Assembly: GCF_009830105.1 (NCBI RefSeq)
Contig: NZ_WURB01000004.1
Coordinates: forward strand, 124,001-188,000
Direction: 5' to 3'
Source of the DNA: Microvirga makkahensis
Lineage (GTDB): Bacteria > Pseudomonadota > Alphaproteobacteria > Rhizobiales > Beijerinckiaceae
DNA: 64,000 nucleotides
In this document: positions 53,934 through 63,588 of the stretch, piece after piece
How the letters are laid out: each line of letters starts with the position of its first letter
How positions within the stretch are numbered: the stretch's first letter is position 1
Notes under the pieces: generated by a model
The model's database searches: none
Told to the model about the DNA's origin: nothing
What the model saw: only the letters and a program-made list of their open reading frames with translations
Made by a program: the position numbers and the translations under genes

Positions 53934-54347
53934 TTGAAGAACATCCTCACCCGCATGTCGGCAATCGCGCCACTTCTATTCGTCGCCGCGTGCAATACGA
54001 CCGCGTCCAATGACCCCTCGACCACGGGATCGATCTCGCAGGCCAGTCTGGGCAAGGAATTCCAGCGCGGTACGGCCTCCTGGTACGGCCCCGGCTTCCA
54101 CGGCCGGAAGACCGCCAGCGGCGAACGCTTCAATTCCAGTGCCATGACAGCGGCCCACCGTTCCCTGCCTTTCGGCACCCGTCTGAGGGTCGTCAACGAG
54201 CAGAACGGCCGCTCCGTGGTCGTGCGCGTCAATGATCGCGGACCCTTTGCCCACCGGCGCATCATCGACCTCGCGAAAGGGCCGGCCCAAATTCTGGGGC
54301 TGACCACGACCGGAACCGGGTATGTCTCCCTGCACAGGCTCGACTGA
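53934..54347 (+). CDS. rlpA: RlpA-like septal-ring lipoprotein
   Basis: 137 aa from a TTG with GGGGAG 7 nt upstream. A lipoprotein signal ends in VAAC (Cys about residue 20). The double-psi beta-barrel domain follows: GTASWYGPGFHGRKTASGE, RSLPFGTRLRVVN, VVVRVNDRGPF, and IIDLAKGPAQILGL, a match to RlpA. In other bacteria RlpA cleaves denuded glycan strands at the septum; this short form lacks the C-terminal SPOR domain. It is divergent from the carotenoid operon. Confidence 0.88.
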   Translation: MKNILTRMSAIAPLLFVAACNTTASNDPSTTGSISQASLGKEFQRGTASWYGPGFHGRKTASGERFNSSAMTAAHRSLPFGTRLRVVNEQNGRSVVVRVNDRGPFAHRRIIDLAKGPAQILGLTTTGTGYVSLHRLD

Positions 54348-54425
54348 GGCCTCCTTTCCGGAGTTAGGCGCTTCTTAATCCCTTGAGGCGATTCTTGGCC
54401 CGATTCGGGACCAAGGGTTGCTTAC

Positions 54426-54782
54426 ATGGAATCGAGATCGTCACAGCCGACGAACGTCATCCGTTTTCCGGGCGCGCGCTCGTCGGCCAATCCGCGCCGT
54501 GATCAGAAGAGCCTCATGGACGCCGTCTATGCCGCGGGCTCGCTGCCGATCCCGGCGGATGATCGAGCAACCAAGGATGTGGCGACACGGCTCCATATTT
54601 TCGGGTTCGTCGTCATAGACGAGGTGCTGTCCGACGGCACGGCGCGCCGCCTGCGCCCCTCCGAGTCGTTTCAGTCCTCCACCCTTCATCCGTGGCGTGT
54701 CTCGAAGCCTTCGGGCCGCTATCGGATCGACGAGGATTGGCCTGAGACCGATCAGGATCTCTTCGCTGCTCTTCTTGCCTGA
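54426..54782 (+). CDS. Hypothetical protein, 118 aa
   Basis: MESRSSQPTNVIRFPGARSS begins a soluble, partly disordered N-terminus; the rest alternates short strands and helices (ATRLHIFGFVVIDEVLSDGT). No signal, membrane helix or family recognised. It is 78 bp after rlpA on the same strand. Confidence 0.5.
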   Translation: MESRSSQPTNVIRFPGARSSANPRRDQKSLMDAVYAAGSLPIPADDRATKDVATRLHIFGFVVIDEVLSDGTARRLRPSESFQSSTLHPWRVSKPSGRYRIDEDWPETDQDLFAALLA

Positions 54783-54881
54783 TCTGCCGGGCCTCGCTTT
54801 TTTAAGCCCTTGAACTATTTCCTGCGGCAGGGCGGGGCTTGCACAGTCTCCGCAGAGACCCGCGACCGCAGGACCGAAGCG

Positions 54882-55187
54882 ATGCATCTGGTGCAGATCC
54901 TTCTGCCGCTGGCCGACAATGCCGGCCGCCGTTTCGACGGCAAAGCCTATGGCCGCGTCCGTTCCGAACTGTCCGAGCGATTTGGCGGCATTACCAGCTT
55001 CACCCGTGCTCCCGCGGAAGGGGTCTGGAAGGAAGGCGGCCATACCACCCATGATGACATCGTGGTTTTCGAGGTGATGGCCCGCGAAATCGACCATGGC
55101 TGGTGGGAAAACTATCGTGCGGAGCTGGAGCGCCGATTCCAGCAGGAAACCATCGTAATCCGTGCCATCAAGGTTGAAATGCTCTGA
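54882..55187 (+). CDS. Conserved-looking hypothetical protein, 101 aa
   Basis: The start MHLVQILLPLADNAGRRFDG is chosen over an upstream in-frame one at 54810; AGGA lies about 9 nt upstream. A compact alpha-beta protein with FGGITSFTRAPAEGVWKEGG and HDDIVVFEVMAREIDHGWWE segments. Its shape suggests a small ferredoxin-like or dimeric fold, but no function is known. Confidence 0.6.
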   Translation: MHLVQILLPLADNAGRRFDGKAYGRVRSELSERFGGITSFTRAPAEGVWKEGGHTTHDDIVVFEVMAREIDHGWWENYRAELERRFQQETIVIRAIKVEML

Positions 55188-55303
55188 TATCGGAACCGGC
55201 GCCGCGCCGCTTCGCTTGTCGTGTCGGTTAAGCGCATTCTGCGGAGGGTCGTGTTGGGGCTTCCGCAATGAAGGAATGCGCTCTGGTCAAAGAGAGCACC
55301 GCC

Positions 55304-55615
55304 ATGTCTAAGCCCCTCATTGTTTCCATTCCCCATAACCTCGGCAAAGCCGAGGCGCTGCGCAGGCTCCAGGGTGGCATGAGTGGCCTGAAATCGCAGT
55401 TCAGCGACAAGGTTGCATCCATCGATGAAAGCTGGGCCGGGGACCGCATGGATTTTCGTGTCGGCGCCTTGGGGCAACAGGTGAGCGGGAACGTCCTGGT
55501 GATGGACGAACAGGTGCGCGTGGAAGTGCAACTGCCGTGGATCCTCGCCATGATCGCCGAAAAGGCGAAGACCTTCATCCAAAAGCAGGGAGCCCTGATG
55601 CTGGAGAAGAAGTGA
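55304..55615 (+). CDS. Polyhydroxyalkanoic acid system protein (PHA_gran_rgn family)
   Basis: 103 aa. MSKPLIVSIPHNLGKAEALR and the closing WILAMIAEKAKTFIQKQG match the small proteins annotated as PHA granule/system family. They are thought to associate with polyester granules or membranes. No phaC or phasin gene is nearby, so the link to PHA rests on the family name. The ATG at 55304 is preferred to one 36 bp upstream. Confidence 0.75.
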   Translation: MSKPLIVSIPHNLGKAEALRRLQGGMSGLKSQFSDKVASIDESWAGDRMDFRVGALGQQVSGNVLVMDEQVRVEVQLPWILAMIAEKAKTFIQKQGALMLEKK

Positions 55616-55808
55616 TGCGTACGATCATCATGAATAGTCGTTCACTAACATGAATGCAGATGGAACCAAATAGCACCTCCTGCGTTGAATAAACGATTGC
55701 GCCCGCGACCGATTTCCGGTGCGCTTCACTAAAGACATCGTTTTATTCACCCCGGACTGTGTTCTTCCGTCCGTTCGTGACAACACATCTGTTCTTGAGG
55801 ATCGCGCT

Positions 55809-57029
55809 ATGCATGAGCGTTTGATGACGCAGCCGCATGCCCTCCGTTCGCCCTCCAAGGCCAACTCCGAAAAGCCTCTCCTCGTCTGTTTCTCGCACCT
55901 TCGGTGGGATTTCGTCTGGCAGCGTCCTCAGCATCTGCTCAGCCGTGCTGTCAGGCACTACGACGTGCTGATCATCGAAGAGCCGATGTTCAAGTCCGGG
56001 ATAAAGCCGCACATGGACGTGAGCGCCCGGCCCCAGGGTGTTACCGTAGCGGTGCCGATGCTGCCGGAAGGCCTCTCGCGCGAGGACGTCATTGCCGAGC
56101 AGCACGATCTCGTCGAGGCCCTGATCGGGCGTGAGCCGAGCGGCTCCCGGGTGTTCTGGTACTACACGCCGATGGCCATGGCCTTCACCAGCGATTTCGA
56201 ATGCGACCTGTGCATCTACGACAACATGGACGAGCTGTCGCTCTTTCGGGGCGCGTCGCAGGAACTGCTCGATCTCGAGAATGCGCTTTTCTCGCGGTGC
56301 GATCTGGTCTTCACCGGCGGCATGAGCCTCTATGAAGCCAAAAGGAGCCGCCACCGCAGCGTTCACGGCTTCCCGTCCTCCATCGACTTCGACCATTTCT
56401 CGCAGGCACGTTCCATTCACGAGGATCCGGAGGACCAGGCGCATATTCCGCGTCCGCGTCTCGGCTTTTTCGGCGTCGTGGACGAGAGAATGGACACGGA
56501 TCTTCTGGTCGAGGTCGCGGATCTGCGTCCCCACTGGCAGTTCGTCATGATCGGTCCGGTCGTCAAGATCGACCCCGCCACGCTGCCGCAGCGCCCCAAC
56601 ATCCATTGGCTCGGCGGGAAGCATTACAAGGAACTGCCTCGCTATCTCGCCGGCTGGGACGTGGGCTTCATGAACTTCGCGCTGAACGAAGCGACGAAAT
56701 TCATCAGCCCGACGAAGACACCGGAGTTCCTCGCCGCAGGCGTACCGGTGGTCTCGACCCCCATCACCGACGTGGTGAGGCCCTATGGCGAAAAGGGGCT
56801 GGTCGAAATCGCCCGCACGGCCGAGGAGGTGGTCGCCAAGGTCGAAACCATCCTGGCAAGACCGAGGGACGCCTGGCTCGCCAAGGTCGACCGGCATCTG
56901 GCTCAGGGTTCCTGGGACAAGACCTGGGCCGCGATGCACAGGCTCATGCTCAACGCGGCCGGCGACGCGGCCGGAGATCGCCCTGCCGCAGCCTCCCTCC
57001 CGACCTATGCCACCACCCCTGCGGAGTGA
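55809..57029 (+). CDS. Glycosyltransferase (GT-B/GT1-4-like)
   Basis: About 406 aa. PLLVCFSHLRWDFVWQRPQH and a C-terminal half with IHWLGGKHYKELPRYLAGWD, FISPTKTPEFLAAGVPVVST and YGEKGLVEIA match the GT-B fold of family 1/4 enzymes. The start is uncertain: ATG 55809 has GAGG 8-9 nt before it, while a GTG at 55719 is in frame. It is 5 bp upstream of glf, so it may add galactofuranose or another sugar to a surface glycan. Confidence 0.82.
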   Translation: MHERLMTQPHALRSPSKANSEKPLLVCFSHLRWDFVWQRPQHLLSRAVRHYDVLIIEEPMFKSGIKPHMDVSARPQGVTVAVPMLPEGLSREDVIAEQHDLVEALIGREPSGSRVFWYYTPMAMAFTSDFECDLCIYDNMDELSLFRGASQELLDLENALFSRCDLVFTGGMSLYEAKRSRHRSVHGFPSSIDFDHFSQARSIHEDPEDQAHIPRPRLGFFGVVDERMDTDLLVEVADLRPHWQFVMIGPVVKIDPATLPQRPNIHWLGGKHYKELPRYLAGWDVGFMNFALNEATKFISPTKTPEFLAAGVPVVSTPITDVVRPYGEKGLVEIARTAEEVVAKVETILARPRDAWLAKVDRHLAQGSWDKTWAAMHRLMLNAAGDAAGDRPAAASLPTYATTPAE

Positions 57030-57034
57030 AATGA

Positions 57035-58189
57035 ATGTACGATTGGCTGATTGTCGGCGCCGGCTTCGCAGGTAGCGTTCTGGCCGAGCGTCTCGCAACC
57101 GAGCGCAACGAACGCGTCCTTCTCATCGACCGCCGCAACCATATCGGCGGAAACGCCTATGACCGCTACGACGACGATGGCCTGCTGATCCATCAGTACG
57201 GGCCTCACATCTTCCACACCAACTCGAAGCAGATCTTCGATCATCTCTCGCGCTTCACCGAGTGGCGCTTCTACGAGCACCGGGTTCTGGCGGAGGTGGA
57301 CGGCATGCAGGTGCCGATCCCGATCAACCTCGACACTGTCAACAAGCTGTACGGGTTGAATCTGACATCCGAGCAGTTGCAGGACTGGTTCGCCCAGCGG
57401 GCCGAGAAGATCGGCGAGATCAGGACGTCGGAAGACGTGGTGGTCTCGACGGTCGGCCGCGAGCTCTATGAAAAGTTCTTCCGGGGCTATACCCGCAAGC
57501 AATGGGGGCTCGATCCCTCCGAACTCGACAAGTCCGTGACCTCCCGCGTGCCGACCCGCACCAACCGGGACGACCGCTACTTCACGGACGAGTTTCAGTT
57601 CATGCCCAGGTACGGCTACACCCGGATGTTCGAGAAGATGGTGAGCCATCCGAACATCCACGTCATGACGCAGACGGATTACGGGGACGTGAAGAACGTC
57701 GTGCCTCATCGCCGCGTCATCTATACGGGCCCGATTGACGAGTACTTCAACTACCAGTTCGGAAAGCTGCCCTACCGCTCTCTGCGCTTCGAGCACGTGA
57801 CCCTCGACAAGCCCTGGCATCAGTCCGTCGGCGTGGTGAACTATCCGCAGACGCAGGATTATACCCGGGTGACGGAATACAAACACCTCACCGGCCAGGA
57901 GCACGCCAAAACCGCCCTGACCTACGAGTACCCATCAGCCGAAGGCGACCCCTATTATCCGATTCCGAAACCGGAGAATCAGGAGCTCTTCAAGAAGTAC
58001 GAGCGTCTGGCGCTTGCGACGCCTGACGTTTGGTTCGTGGGCCGATTGGCGACTTACCGCTACTACAACATGGATCAGATCGTCGGTCAGGCGCTTGCCA
58101 CGTTCCGGCGCATCAATGAGGCCCTGCCCGTGGGCGCGGACACGTCGAGCGTGAAGGTGATGTCCGGATCGACGGCTCTGCTCTCGTAG
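57035..58189 (+). CDS. glf: UDP-galactopyranose mutase
   Basis: 384 aa. Flavin enzyme that converts UDP-galactopyranose to UDP-galactofuranose. DWLIVGAGFAGSVLAERLAT is the FAD-binding start; NHIGGNAYD, GPHIFHTNSKQIFDH, FFRGYTRKQWG and YYNMDQIVGQAL are strongly conserved in Glf. Expected length. It lies between the glycosyltransferase and the sugar-enzyme fusion, so a galactofuranose-containing polysaccharide is likely. Confidence 0.95.
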   Translation: MYDWLIVGAGFAGSVLAERLATERNERVLLIDRRNHIGGNAYDRYDDDGLLIHQYGPHIFHTNSKQIFDHLSRFTEWRFYEHRVLAEVDGMQVPIPINLDTVNKLYGLNLTSEQLQDWFAQRAEKIGEIRTSEDVVVSTVGRELYEKFFRGYTRKQWGLDPSELDKSVTSRVPTRTNRDDRYFTDEFQFMPRYGYTRMFEKMVSHPNIHVMTQTDYGDVKNVVPHRRVIYTGPIDEYFNYQFGKLPYRSLRFEHVTLDKPWHQSVGVVNYPQTQDYTRVTEYKHLTGQEHAKTALTYEYPSAEGDPYYPIPKPENQELFKKYERLALATPDVWFVGRLATYRYYNMDQIVGQALATFRRINEALPVGADTSSVKVMSGSTALLS

Positions 58190-58261
58190 CGACGATGTTT
58201 CATCGAACGATCCGTGCTGATCATAGTTTGTGTGAGTTGGTGTAAGTTAGCTCGGAGCTGA

Positions 58262-60439
58262 ATGATGAAACGACCCCTGGAGCTTTGGGGCGGTATCGAG
58301 TGTACTGTCGCGCGTGTTGGCGACGAATACCGTGACCAAAGCCTCGAGACCGGATACAGCGACCGGATCGAAGATCTCGACCGGATTGCCGAACTCGGAA
58401 TCCGCACGCTGCGTCATCCGGTGCTTTGGGAAAGGATCTCTCCGGAAAGTCCGGACCGCACTGACTTCACGTGGCATGACGAGCGTATGGCGCGTCTTCA
58501 GACGCTCGGCATCCGCGCCATCGCAGGTCTGTGCCATCATGGCAGCGGCCCGCGCTACACCCATATGCTCGACCCCGCCTGGCCCGAGCTTCTGGCGCGT
58601 CATGCCGCCAACGTGGCGAAGCGCTATCCCCATCTCGACCTCTACACCCCTGTGAACGAGCCGCTCACCACGGCACGTTTCTCGGGTCTTTACGGCCATT
58701 GGTATCCGCACGGAACAAGTTATGAGACCTTCCTCAAAATCCTCGTGAACGAGTGCAAGGCGACCGTCCTCTCCATGCGGGCCATTCGCGAGATCCAGCC
58801 CGATGCGAAGCTCGTGCAGACGGACGACATGGGCAAGACATTCTCGACGCCTCTGCTTGCCTATCAGGCCGAACATGAGAACCAGCGCCGGTTTCTAAGC
58901 TTCGACCTCCTGTGCGGCATGGTCGACCGCGATCATCCGTGGTGGGATACATTCATCAGGAGCGGCGTGAGCGAGAAGGATCTCGCGCTCTTCCTCGACG
59001 CGGGGGATGCTGCGCCCGACATTATCGGCATCAATCATTATCTCACGAGCGAGCGCTACCTCGATGAGGATATGAAGCGATATCCCGAGCATCATTGGGG
59101 CGGCAACGGCAGGCACGAATACGCGGATGCCGAAGCCGTGCGCATACCTCTTCCGCCTGGGGATCTCGGACCCGCCGCCCGTCTGCGCGAGGTATGGGAG
59201 CGCTACAAGCGCCCCATCGCGGTGACGGAAGCCCACCACGGCAGCACACGTGACGATCAACTGCGGTGGCTCGTCGAGGTGTGGAACGACGTCAATACCT
59301 TGCGGGACGAAGGCGCCGACATCCGCGCCGTGACGGTCTGGTCTCTCTTCGGCGCCGTGGATTGGAACAGCCTGCTGACGCGACGCAATGGCTTCTACGA
59401 GCCGGGACCCTTCGATGTGCGCGCCCCCGAGCCGCGGCGTACGGCCCTGGCTCACGCCGCCGAGGCATTGGCGAAAACAGGTGCCTACGACCATCCGGTG
59501 CTCGACCGCGCCGGCTGGTGGAAGCGGGACATCCGCTTCTACAGGCGTCCGGCCAAGCAGTCGCGCTCCTGCTGGCTCGCGGACGAGCCGCGCCGGCTTC
59601 TGATCACCGGCGCCACCGGCACTCTCGGGCGCGCATTCTCACGGCTCGCAGAGTTTCGCGGCCTCAACCACGTGCTGCTCTCACGCAGGGACATGGATAT
59701 CGCAGATGCGAAGAGCGTGAGGAAAGCGCTCGCCTGCTACCGGCCTTGGGCGGTGATCAACACGGCGGGCTACGTGCGCGTGTCCGAGGCCGAGAACGAT
59801 GCGGCAGCCTGCTTTCGCGAGAACGCTCTCGGGGCCGATGTTCTGGCGAAGGCCTGTGCCGATCTCGGCATTCCCCTCGTGACCTTCTCGTCGGACCTCG
59901 TCTTCGACGGTACGCTCGACAGGCCCTATGTGGAGAGCGACGAGGTCAATCCCGCCACGGTCTACGGAGCGAGCAAGGCCGAGGCCGAGAGGCGCGTCCT
60001 GGCCGCTCACGACCAGGCTCTCATCATCCGCACGAGCGCCTTTTTCGGCCCCTGGGACCGCTACAACTTCGTCTGGTCGATCCTCAACACCTTGAGCAAG
60101 GGCGAAGGCGTTGCGGCAAGCGTCGATGTGGTGTCGCCGACCTACGTGCCCGACCTCGTCAACACCTCCCTCGATCTCTTGATCGATGGCGGAACCGGGA
60201 TCTGGCACATGGCCAATATCGGTGAACTCTCCTGGCGCGATCTGGCCGCCCAGGCCGCCGAGCGGGCGGGTTTTGACCCGAGCCTTGTGACGGATGCGGG
60301 AGACCTGCCGGTTCTCAACACGGCTCTCTCGACAGAGCGCGGCATTCTGATGCCACGCCTGGAAAACGCCCTCGACCGGTTCTTCATCGACAGCGAGATG
60401 GATTGGTCCGAAGAGCGCCTCAAGATGGCTGCCGAGTAA
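58262..60439 (+). CDS. GH1-like glycosidase fused to an RmlD-like sugar-nucleotide reductase
   Basis: 725 aa in two parts. Residues 1-430 form a GH1-type barrel: acid/base E133 in TPVNEPL, INHYLTSERY, nucleophile E323 in VTEAHHG. Residues 444-720 form an extended SDR domain of the dTDP-4-dehydrorhamnose reductase type: GATGTLG at 450-456, TFSSDLVFDG, and the catalytic Y568/K572 (VYGASK). No signal peptide, so it acts in the cytosol. The fusion joins cleavage and nucleotide-sugar reduction in one chain; a role in making or trimming a surface sugar is inferred from glf next to it. Both active sites look intact. Confidence 0.87.
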   Translation: MMKRPLELWGGIECTVARVGDEYRDQSLETGYSDRIEDLDRIAELGIRTLRHPVLWERISPESPDRTDFTWHDERMARLQTLGIRAIAGLCHHGSGPRYTHMLDPAWPELLARHAANVAKRYPHLDLYTPVNEPLTTARFSGLYGHWYPHGTSYETFLKILVNECKATVLSMRAIREIQPDAKLVQTDDMGKTFSTPLLAYQAEHENQRRFLSFDLLCGMVDRDHPWWDTFIRSGVSEKDLALFLDAGDAAPDIIGINHYLTSERYLDEDMKRYPEHHWGGNGRHEYADAEAVRIPLPPGDLGPAARLREVWERYKRPIAVTEAHHGSTRDDQLRWLVEVWNDVNTLRDEGADIRAVTVWSLFGAVDWNSLLTRRNGFYEPGPFDVRAPEPRRTALAHAAEALAKTGAYDHPVLDRAGWWKRDIRFYRRPAKQSRSCWLADEPRRLLITGATGTLGRAFSRLAEFRGLNHVLLSRRDMDIADAKSVRKALACYRPWAVINTAGYVRVSEAENDAAACFRENALGADVLAKACADLGIPLVTFSSDLVFDGTLDRPYVESDEVNPATVYGASKAEAERRVLAAHDQALIIRTSAFFGPWDRYNFVWSILNTLSKGEGVAASVDVVSPTYVPDLVNTSLDLLIDGGTGIWHMANIGELSWRDLAAQAAERAGFDPSLVTDAGDLPVLNTALSTERGILMPRLENALDRFFIDSEMDWSEERLKMAAE

Positions 60440-60460
60440 CGCTCCGACATCAGCAGCAAG

Positions 60461-60491
60461 AAAGCGGCGCGGATCCTCTCCGCGCCGCTTT
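60461..60491. terminator. Bidirectional hairpin terminator
   Basis: AAAGCGGCGCGGA / TCCGCGCCGCTTT, a perfect 13-bp stem with a 5-nt loop. The A/T flanks give a short T-run on either strand, suiting termination of the two convergent genes on each side. Confidence 0.88.
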
Positions 60492-60513
60492 CCATTGGAG
60501 GATCATCGACGAC

Positions 60514-63264
60514 TTACGCGGCAGCTTCCGCCGCCCGCACGGCCTCCTCAAGGCGGGATGCCCGCGACTCGACCGCCAATTCCACCAGGGCATCGGTCAG
60601 CATGGTGGCCGTGGGGTCGGCGAGAGGCGCATCGCGCAGCAGGCGCAGCGTCGATGCGACGAGGCGACCGCGTCCGTAGGAGCGTTCCACGCCGAGGGCG
60701 ACGGGCTTGTGAATCCAGCCGACCACAAGGCCGGCGAAGACGCGAGCCTGGAAGTCGAGAAGATTGCAGCCCGAGATCACGTAATCCGGCAGCACCCGAT
60801 CCATGGTTTCGTCGAGCAGCGGGCCGGAGGGGAAGCGGGTGAAATGGCCCGAGCGGCGCAGCCAGGCGAAGGACGAGGCCCAGTCGCCGGACCATAGCGT
60901 GCCGTGCCGAGCCTGCACCTTCACGGCCTGCCAATGCGGGAAGAACGGATAGAGGCTCATGTCCTCTTCCGGGAGCAGTAGCAGTTTGGCGCCGGCGCGC
61001 ACATGGTCGGCAATTGCCTTGTTGTGCGTGCGGGCGACGATCAAGGTCGATTCATCGAAAGCGCGCGCGATGGTGTAACCCAGGGCGCGGAAGCGCTCGC
61101 GGATATCCTCGTCCGGCGACCACACTAGCTCCCGCACATGGACCGGTCTCGTGCGCTTTGGATGAATGGCGATGTCATGGTGGTTTTGCGCGACGAGGTG
61201 ACCGTCGGACGTGCGCAGCGCGAAGCCGATGCGCCGTAGCGAGGCTTCGTCCATTTCCGGAAGCCGCAGCTCGACCTTGCCGATGTTGAGTACATCGGGC
61301 GCTTCGATAGGCGGCAGATCAATGCGCTGGGTCTCGTTGCAGAGGGTGATCTCAAGATGGCAGTTCTCGAGCCTCGGCCCCGCGCCGTGCGCGACTGCGA
61401 GCTCCAGCGTCACGGTCTCGCCTGTCCAGTAGGAGGCGCGTTCCCATTTCGGCACGATCACCGTATCCGAGTTGAAGATGTGAAACAGCTCGTGGAACAC
61501 GCGTGTGTTGCGGCGCATGTCGAGAAGGCCGTTCGACTCCCAATGGCAATCATGGAGCTCGGTGATCACGTAGCCGGCGAGGTTGGGCTTCCTGCGCATG
61601 GCTTCGATCTCGTACTTGAAGGCGCGGAACTGTTGCCATTGCGCCGCGATCACGAAACGGCGCAGATCGCCGAACACGCGATCCAGGCTCCAGTCCGAAA
61701 AGCGGTTCTCGACGCCGTGGGCATACATCACGCCCTCACCCCAGTCGTGGCCCGTCTCGAACCACCAGGGCTCCTCGCCCTTGGCGTCCCGCAGGTCCTT
61801 CGGATAGGGAAGGCCCCAATTGCCGAACTCCGAGCACATGAGCGGCTCGCGGCCGGTGATCACCGCGTCTCCATGCGGCGAATAGAGCCAGGATGCACGG
61901 TTCGACAGTTCGTCGACGAACTGGTCCCACTGTGCCCGGTGATCGGGATAGGCGGCATAGAAGTGATAGTCCGCGATGTCGGATTCCACGTGGAAGCTCG
62001 GGGCCAACGGCGAGTTGTCGACGACGAGGCGCGTGGGATCGTAGGCTTTCAGCCAGGCAAAGGTGCGCTTGAGCCAGTCGCGGTGGTCCGCATCGTTGAC
62101 GAGGTCGACGCCCCAGTTCTCGTTGATGATGGTCCAGATGATGATGGACGGGTGATTGCCGTCGCGGTCGACGATGCCCTTCAGGAGCTTCTCCTTTCGG
62201 CCTCGCGAGCGGTCGGTGGCCATGCCGCCGTTGGGCAGCTCCGTCCAGATCAGCATGCCCATGCGATCCGCGGTCTCGTAATAGCGTGGGTCCGCCGCCT
62301 TGATGTGGCAGCGCAGGCAGTTGAGGCCGAGTTCCTTGGCCTTGCGAAACTGATCCTCCAGAAATTCCACGGAAGGCACGGTGCAGATCGTGTCCGGGTA
62401 GTAGTCCTGGTCGAGAGCCGCGCGCAGATAGAGCGGCTCGCCGTTCAGATAGAGCTTGCCGTTGCGGGTCTCGATGGTGCGGAAGCCGAAATTGTCGGCG
62501 ATCTCGTCCTTCACCTCGCCGCCGCGGATCAACTCCAGGCGGATCCGGTAAAGGTTCGGGTGATCCGGCGACCAGGGCTGCACGTGCGGCACGGCCAGCT
62601 CGAAAGGCATGCTGGTGACGCCGATCTGCGTCTCGTGCATCTCGTCGATCACGACCTTGCCCGAGGGGTCCGTGACTTCGATATGGATCTGCGTGGCGTC
62701 CGAAAGCGGCCGCGCGAAGAACACGCCGGACACGACGCGGCCGGTGGCCAGGTGCGGAACGAGGCGCACACGGTTCATGTGGTCGGGAATGCGGCGTTCG
62801 AGATAGACCGGCTGCCAGATTCCGGAGAGCGGACCGTACCAGCTCTGCTTGCCGAAGGGGATCTCGGCGAAGGGTGAGTCCGGGAACTCGGCCGGGTTGT
62901 CGGTGGGCGAATCCACGCGGACCTTGATCTCGTTCGGGCCTGGCTTCAGGTAGGACGTGACGTCGAACGAGAAGGGCAGGAAGCCGCCTTCGTTGTGGCC
63001 GACGGGCTCGCCGTTGATGAAGACCTTCGTGTTGTGGAAGACGGCGCCGAAGCGGATCCAGATGCTGTCATGCAGCCATGCTTCGTCGATCTCGATCGTC
63101 CTGCGATAGATGCCGATTCCAGCCCGCATGCGCAGGTCCGAGAACTGGGCCTGCCAGGGACTCGGCACCACGATCTGGCGAACCTCCGCCGGGCCGGACA
63201 GACGGTCGTCGGCCACGTGCAAAAATTCCCAAGTCCCATCCAGACTGATGCGATTGTCCTGCAT
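60514..63264 (-). CDS. Glycoside hydrolase family 2 (beta-galactosidase/glucuronidase-like)
   Basis: 916 aa without a signal peptide. The sugar-binding N-terminal domain (SLDGTWEFLHVADD; PSPWQAQFSDLRMRAGIGIY), the immunoglobulin-like domain and the catalytic barrel follow the GH2 order. The acid/base is E382 (IINENWG) and the nucleophile is E479 (LMCSEFGNWG). An extra 270-residue C-terminal part after about 640 is longer than in compact glucuronidases. The preferred sugar cannot be told. It faces the GH1/RmlD gene across a shared terminator. Confidence 0.9.
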   Translation of the reverse strand: MQDNRISLDGTWEFLHVADDRLSGPAEVRQIVVPSPWQAQFSDLRMRAGIGIYRRTIEIDEAWLHDSIWIRFGAVFHNTKVFINGEPVGHNEGGFLPFSFDVTSYLKPGPNEIKVRVDSPTDNPAEFPDSPFAEIPFGKQSWYGPLSGIWQPVYLERRIPDHMNRVRLVPHLATGRVVSGVFFARPLSDATQIHIEVTDPSGKVVIDEMHETQIGVTSMPFELAVPHVQPWSPDHPNLYRIRLELIRGGEVKDEIADNFGFRTIETRNGKLYLNGEPLYLRAALDQDYYPDTICTVPSVEFLEDQFRKAKELGLNCLRCHIKAADPRYYETADRMGMLIWTELPNGGMATDRSRGRKEKLLKGIVDRDGNHPSIIIWTIINENWGVDLVNDADHRDWLKRTFAWLKAYDPTRLVVDNSPLAPSFHVESDIADYHFYAAYPDHRAQWDQFVDELSNRASWLYSPHGDAVITGREPLMCSEFGNWGLPYPKDLRDAKGEEPWWFETGHDWGEGVMYAHGVENRFSDWSLDRVFGDLRRFVIAAQWQQFRAFKYEIEAMRRKPNLAGYVITELHDCHWESNGLLDMRRNTRVFHELFHIFNSDTVIVPKWERASYWTGETVTLELAVAHGAGPRLENCHLEITLCNETQRIDLPPIEAPDVLNIGKVELRLPEMDEASLRRIGFALRTSDGHLVAQNHHDIAIHPKRTRPVHVRELVWSPDEDIRERFRALGYTIARAFDESTLIVARTHNKAIADHVRAGAKLLLLPEEDMSLYPFFPHWQAVKVQARHGTLWSGDWASSFAWLRRSGHFTRFPSGPLLDETMDRVLPDYVISGCNLLDFQARVFAGLVVGWIHKPVALGVERSYGRGRLVASTLRLLRDAPLADPTATMLTDALVELAVESRASRLEEAVRAAEAAA

Positions 63265-63588
63265 AATGTCTCCTTGAATCAGAGATTACCCAAGGGCGCC
63301 CAAGACGGCGAAAAAAAGGCTGAGGACCGGGAGACAAAAGCCTTGTGCAGAGGTGCGACAATCGATGCTTCCAAAGTCTGCCCGAACCATCGCCCTCGTT
63401 CCTGACATTGGTTTGCGGCCTGTCTCGAACAACGGCAAAACCCAATATTGGATCCAGAGCCGGTTGCGCATGAGAGATCGCTTCGTTTCCTGGCTTGGCA
63501 GGAACCGCCCTCCGCATCTGGCGTTGCCCTGATAACGCCGAGTCTCGCTGCTCGCCCGAATACTTCCAGCTCTTGAAAGAGGCTTCAG
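63265..63588. other. Intergenic region between divergent genes
   Basis: 324 bp with no credible gene; it should contain the promoters of the GH2 gene (minus) and the small membrane protein (plus). No clear repeats or -35/-10 pairs stand out. Confidence 0.4.
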
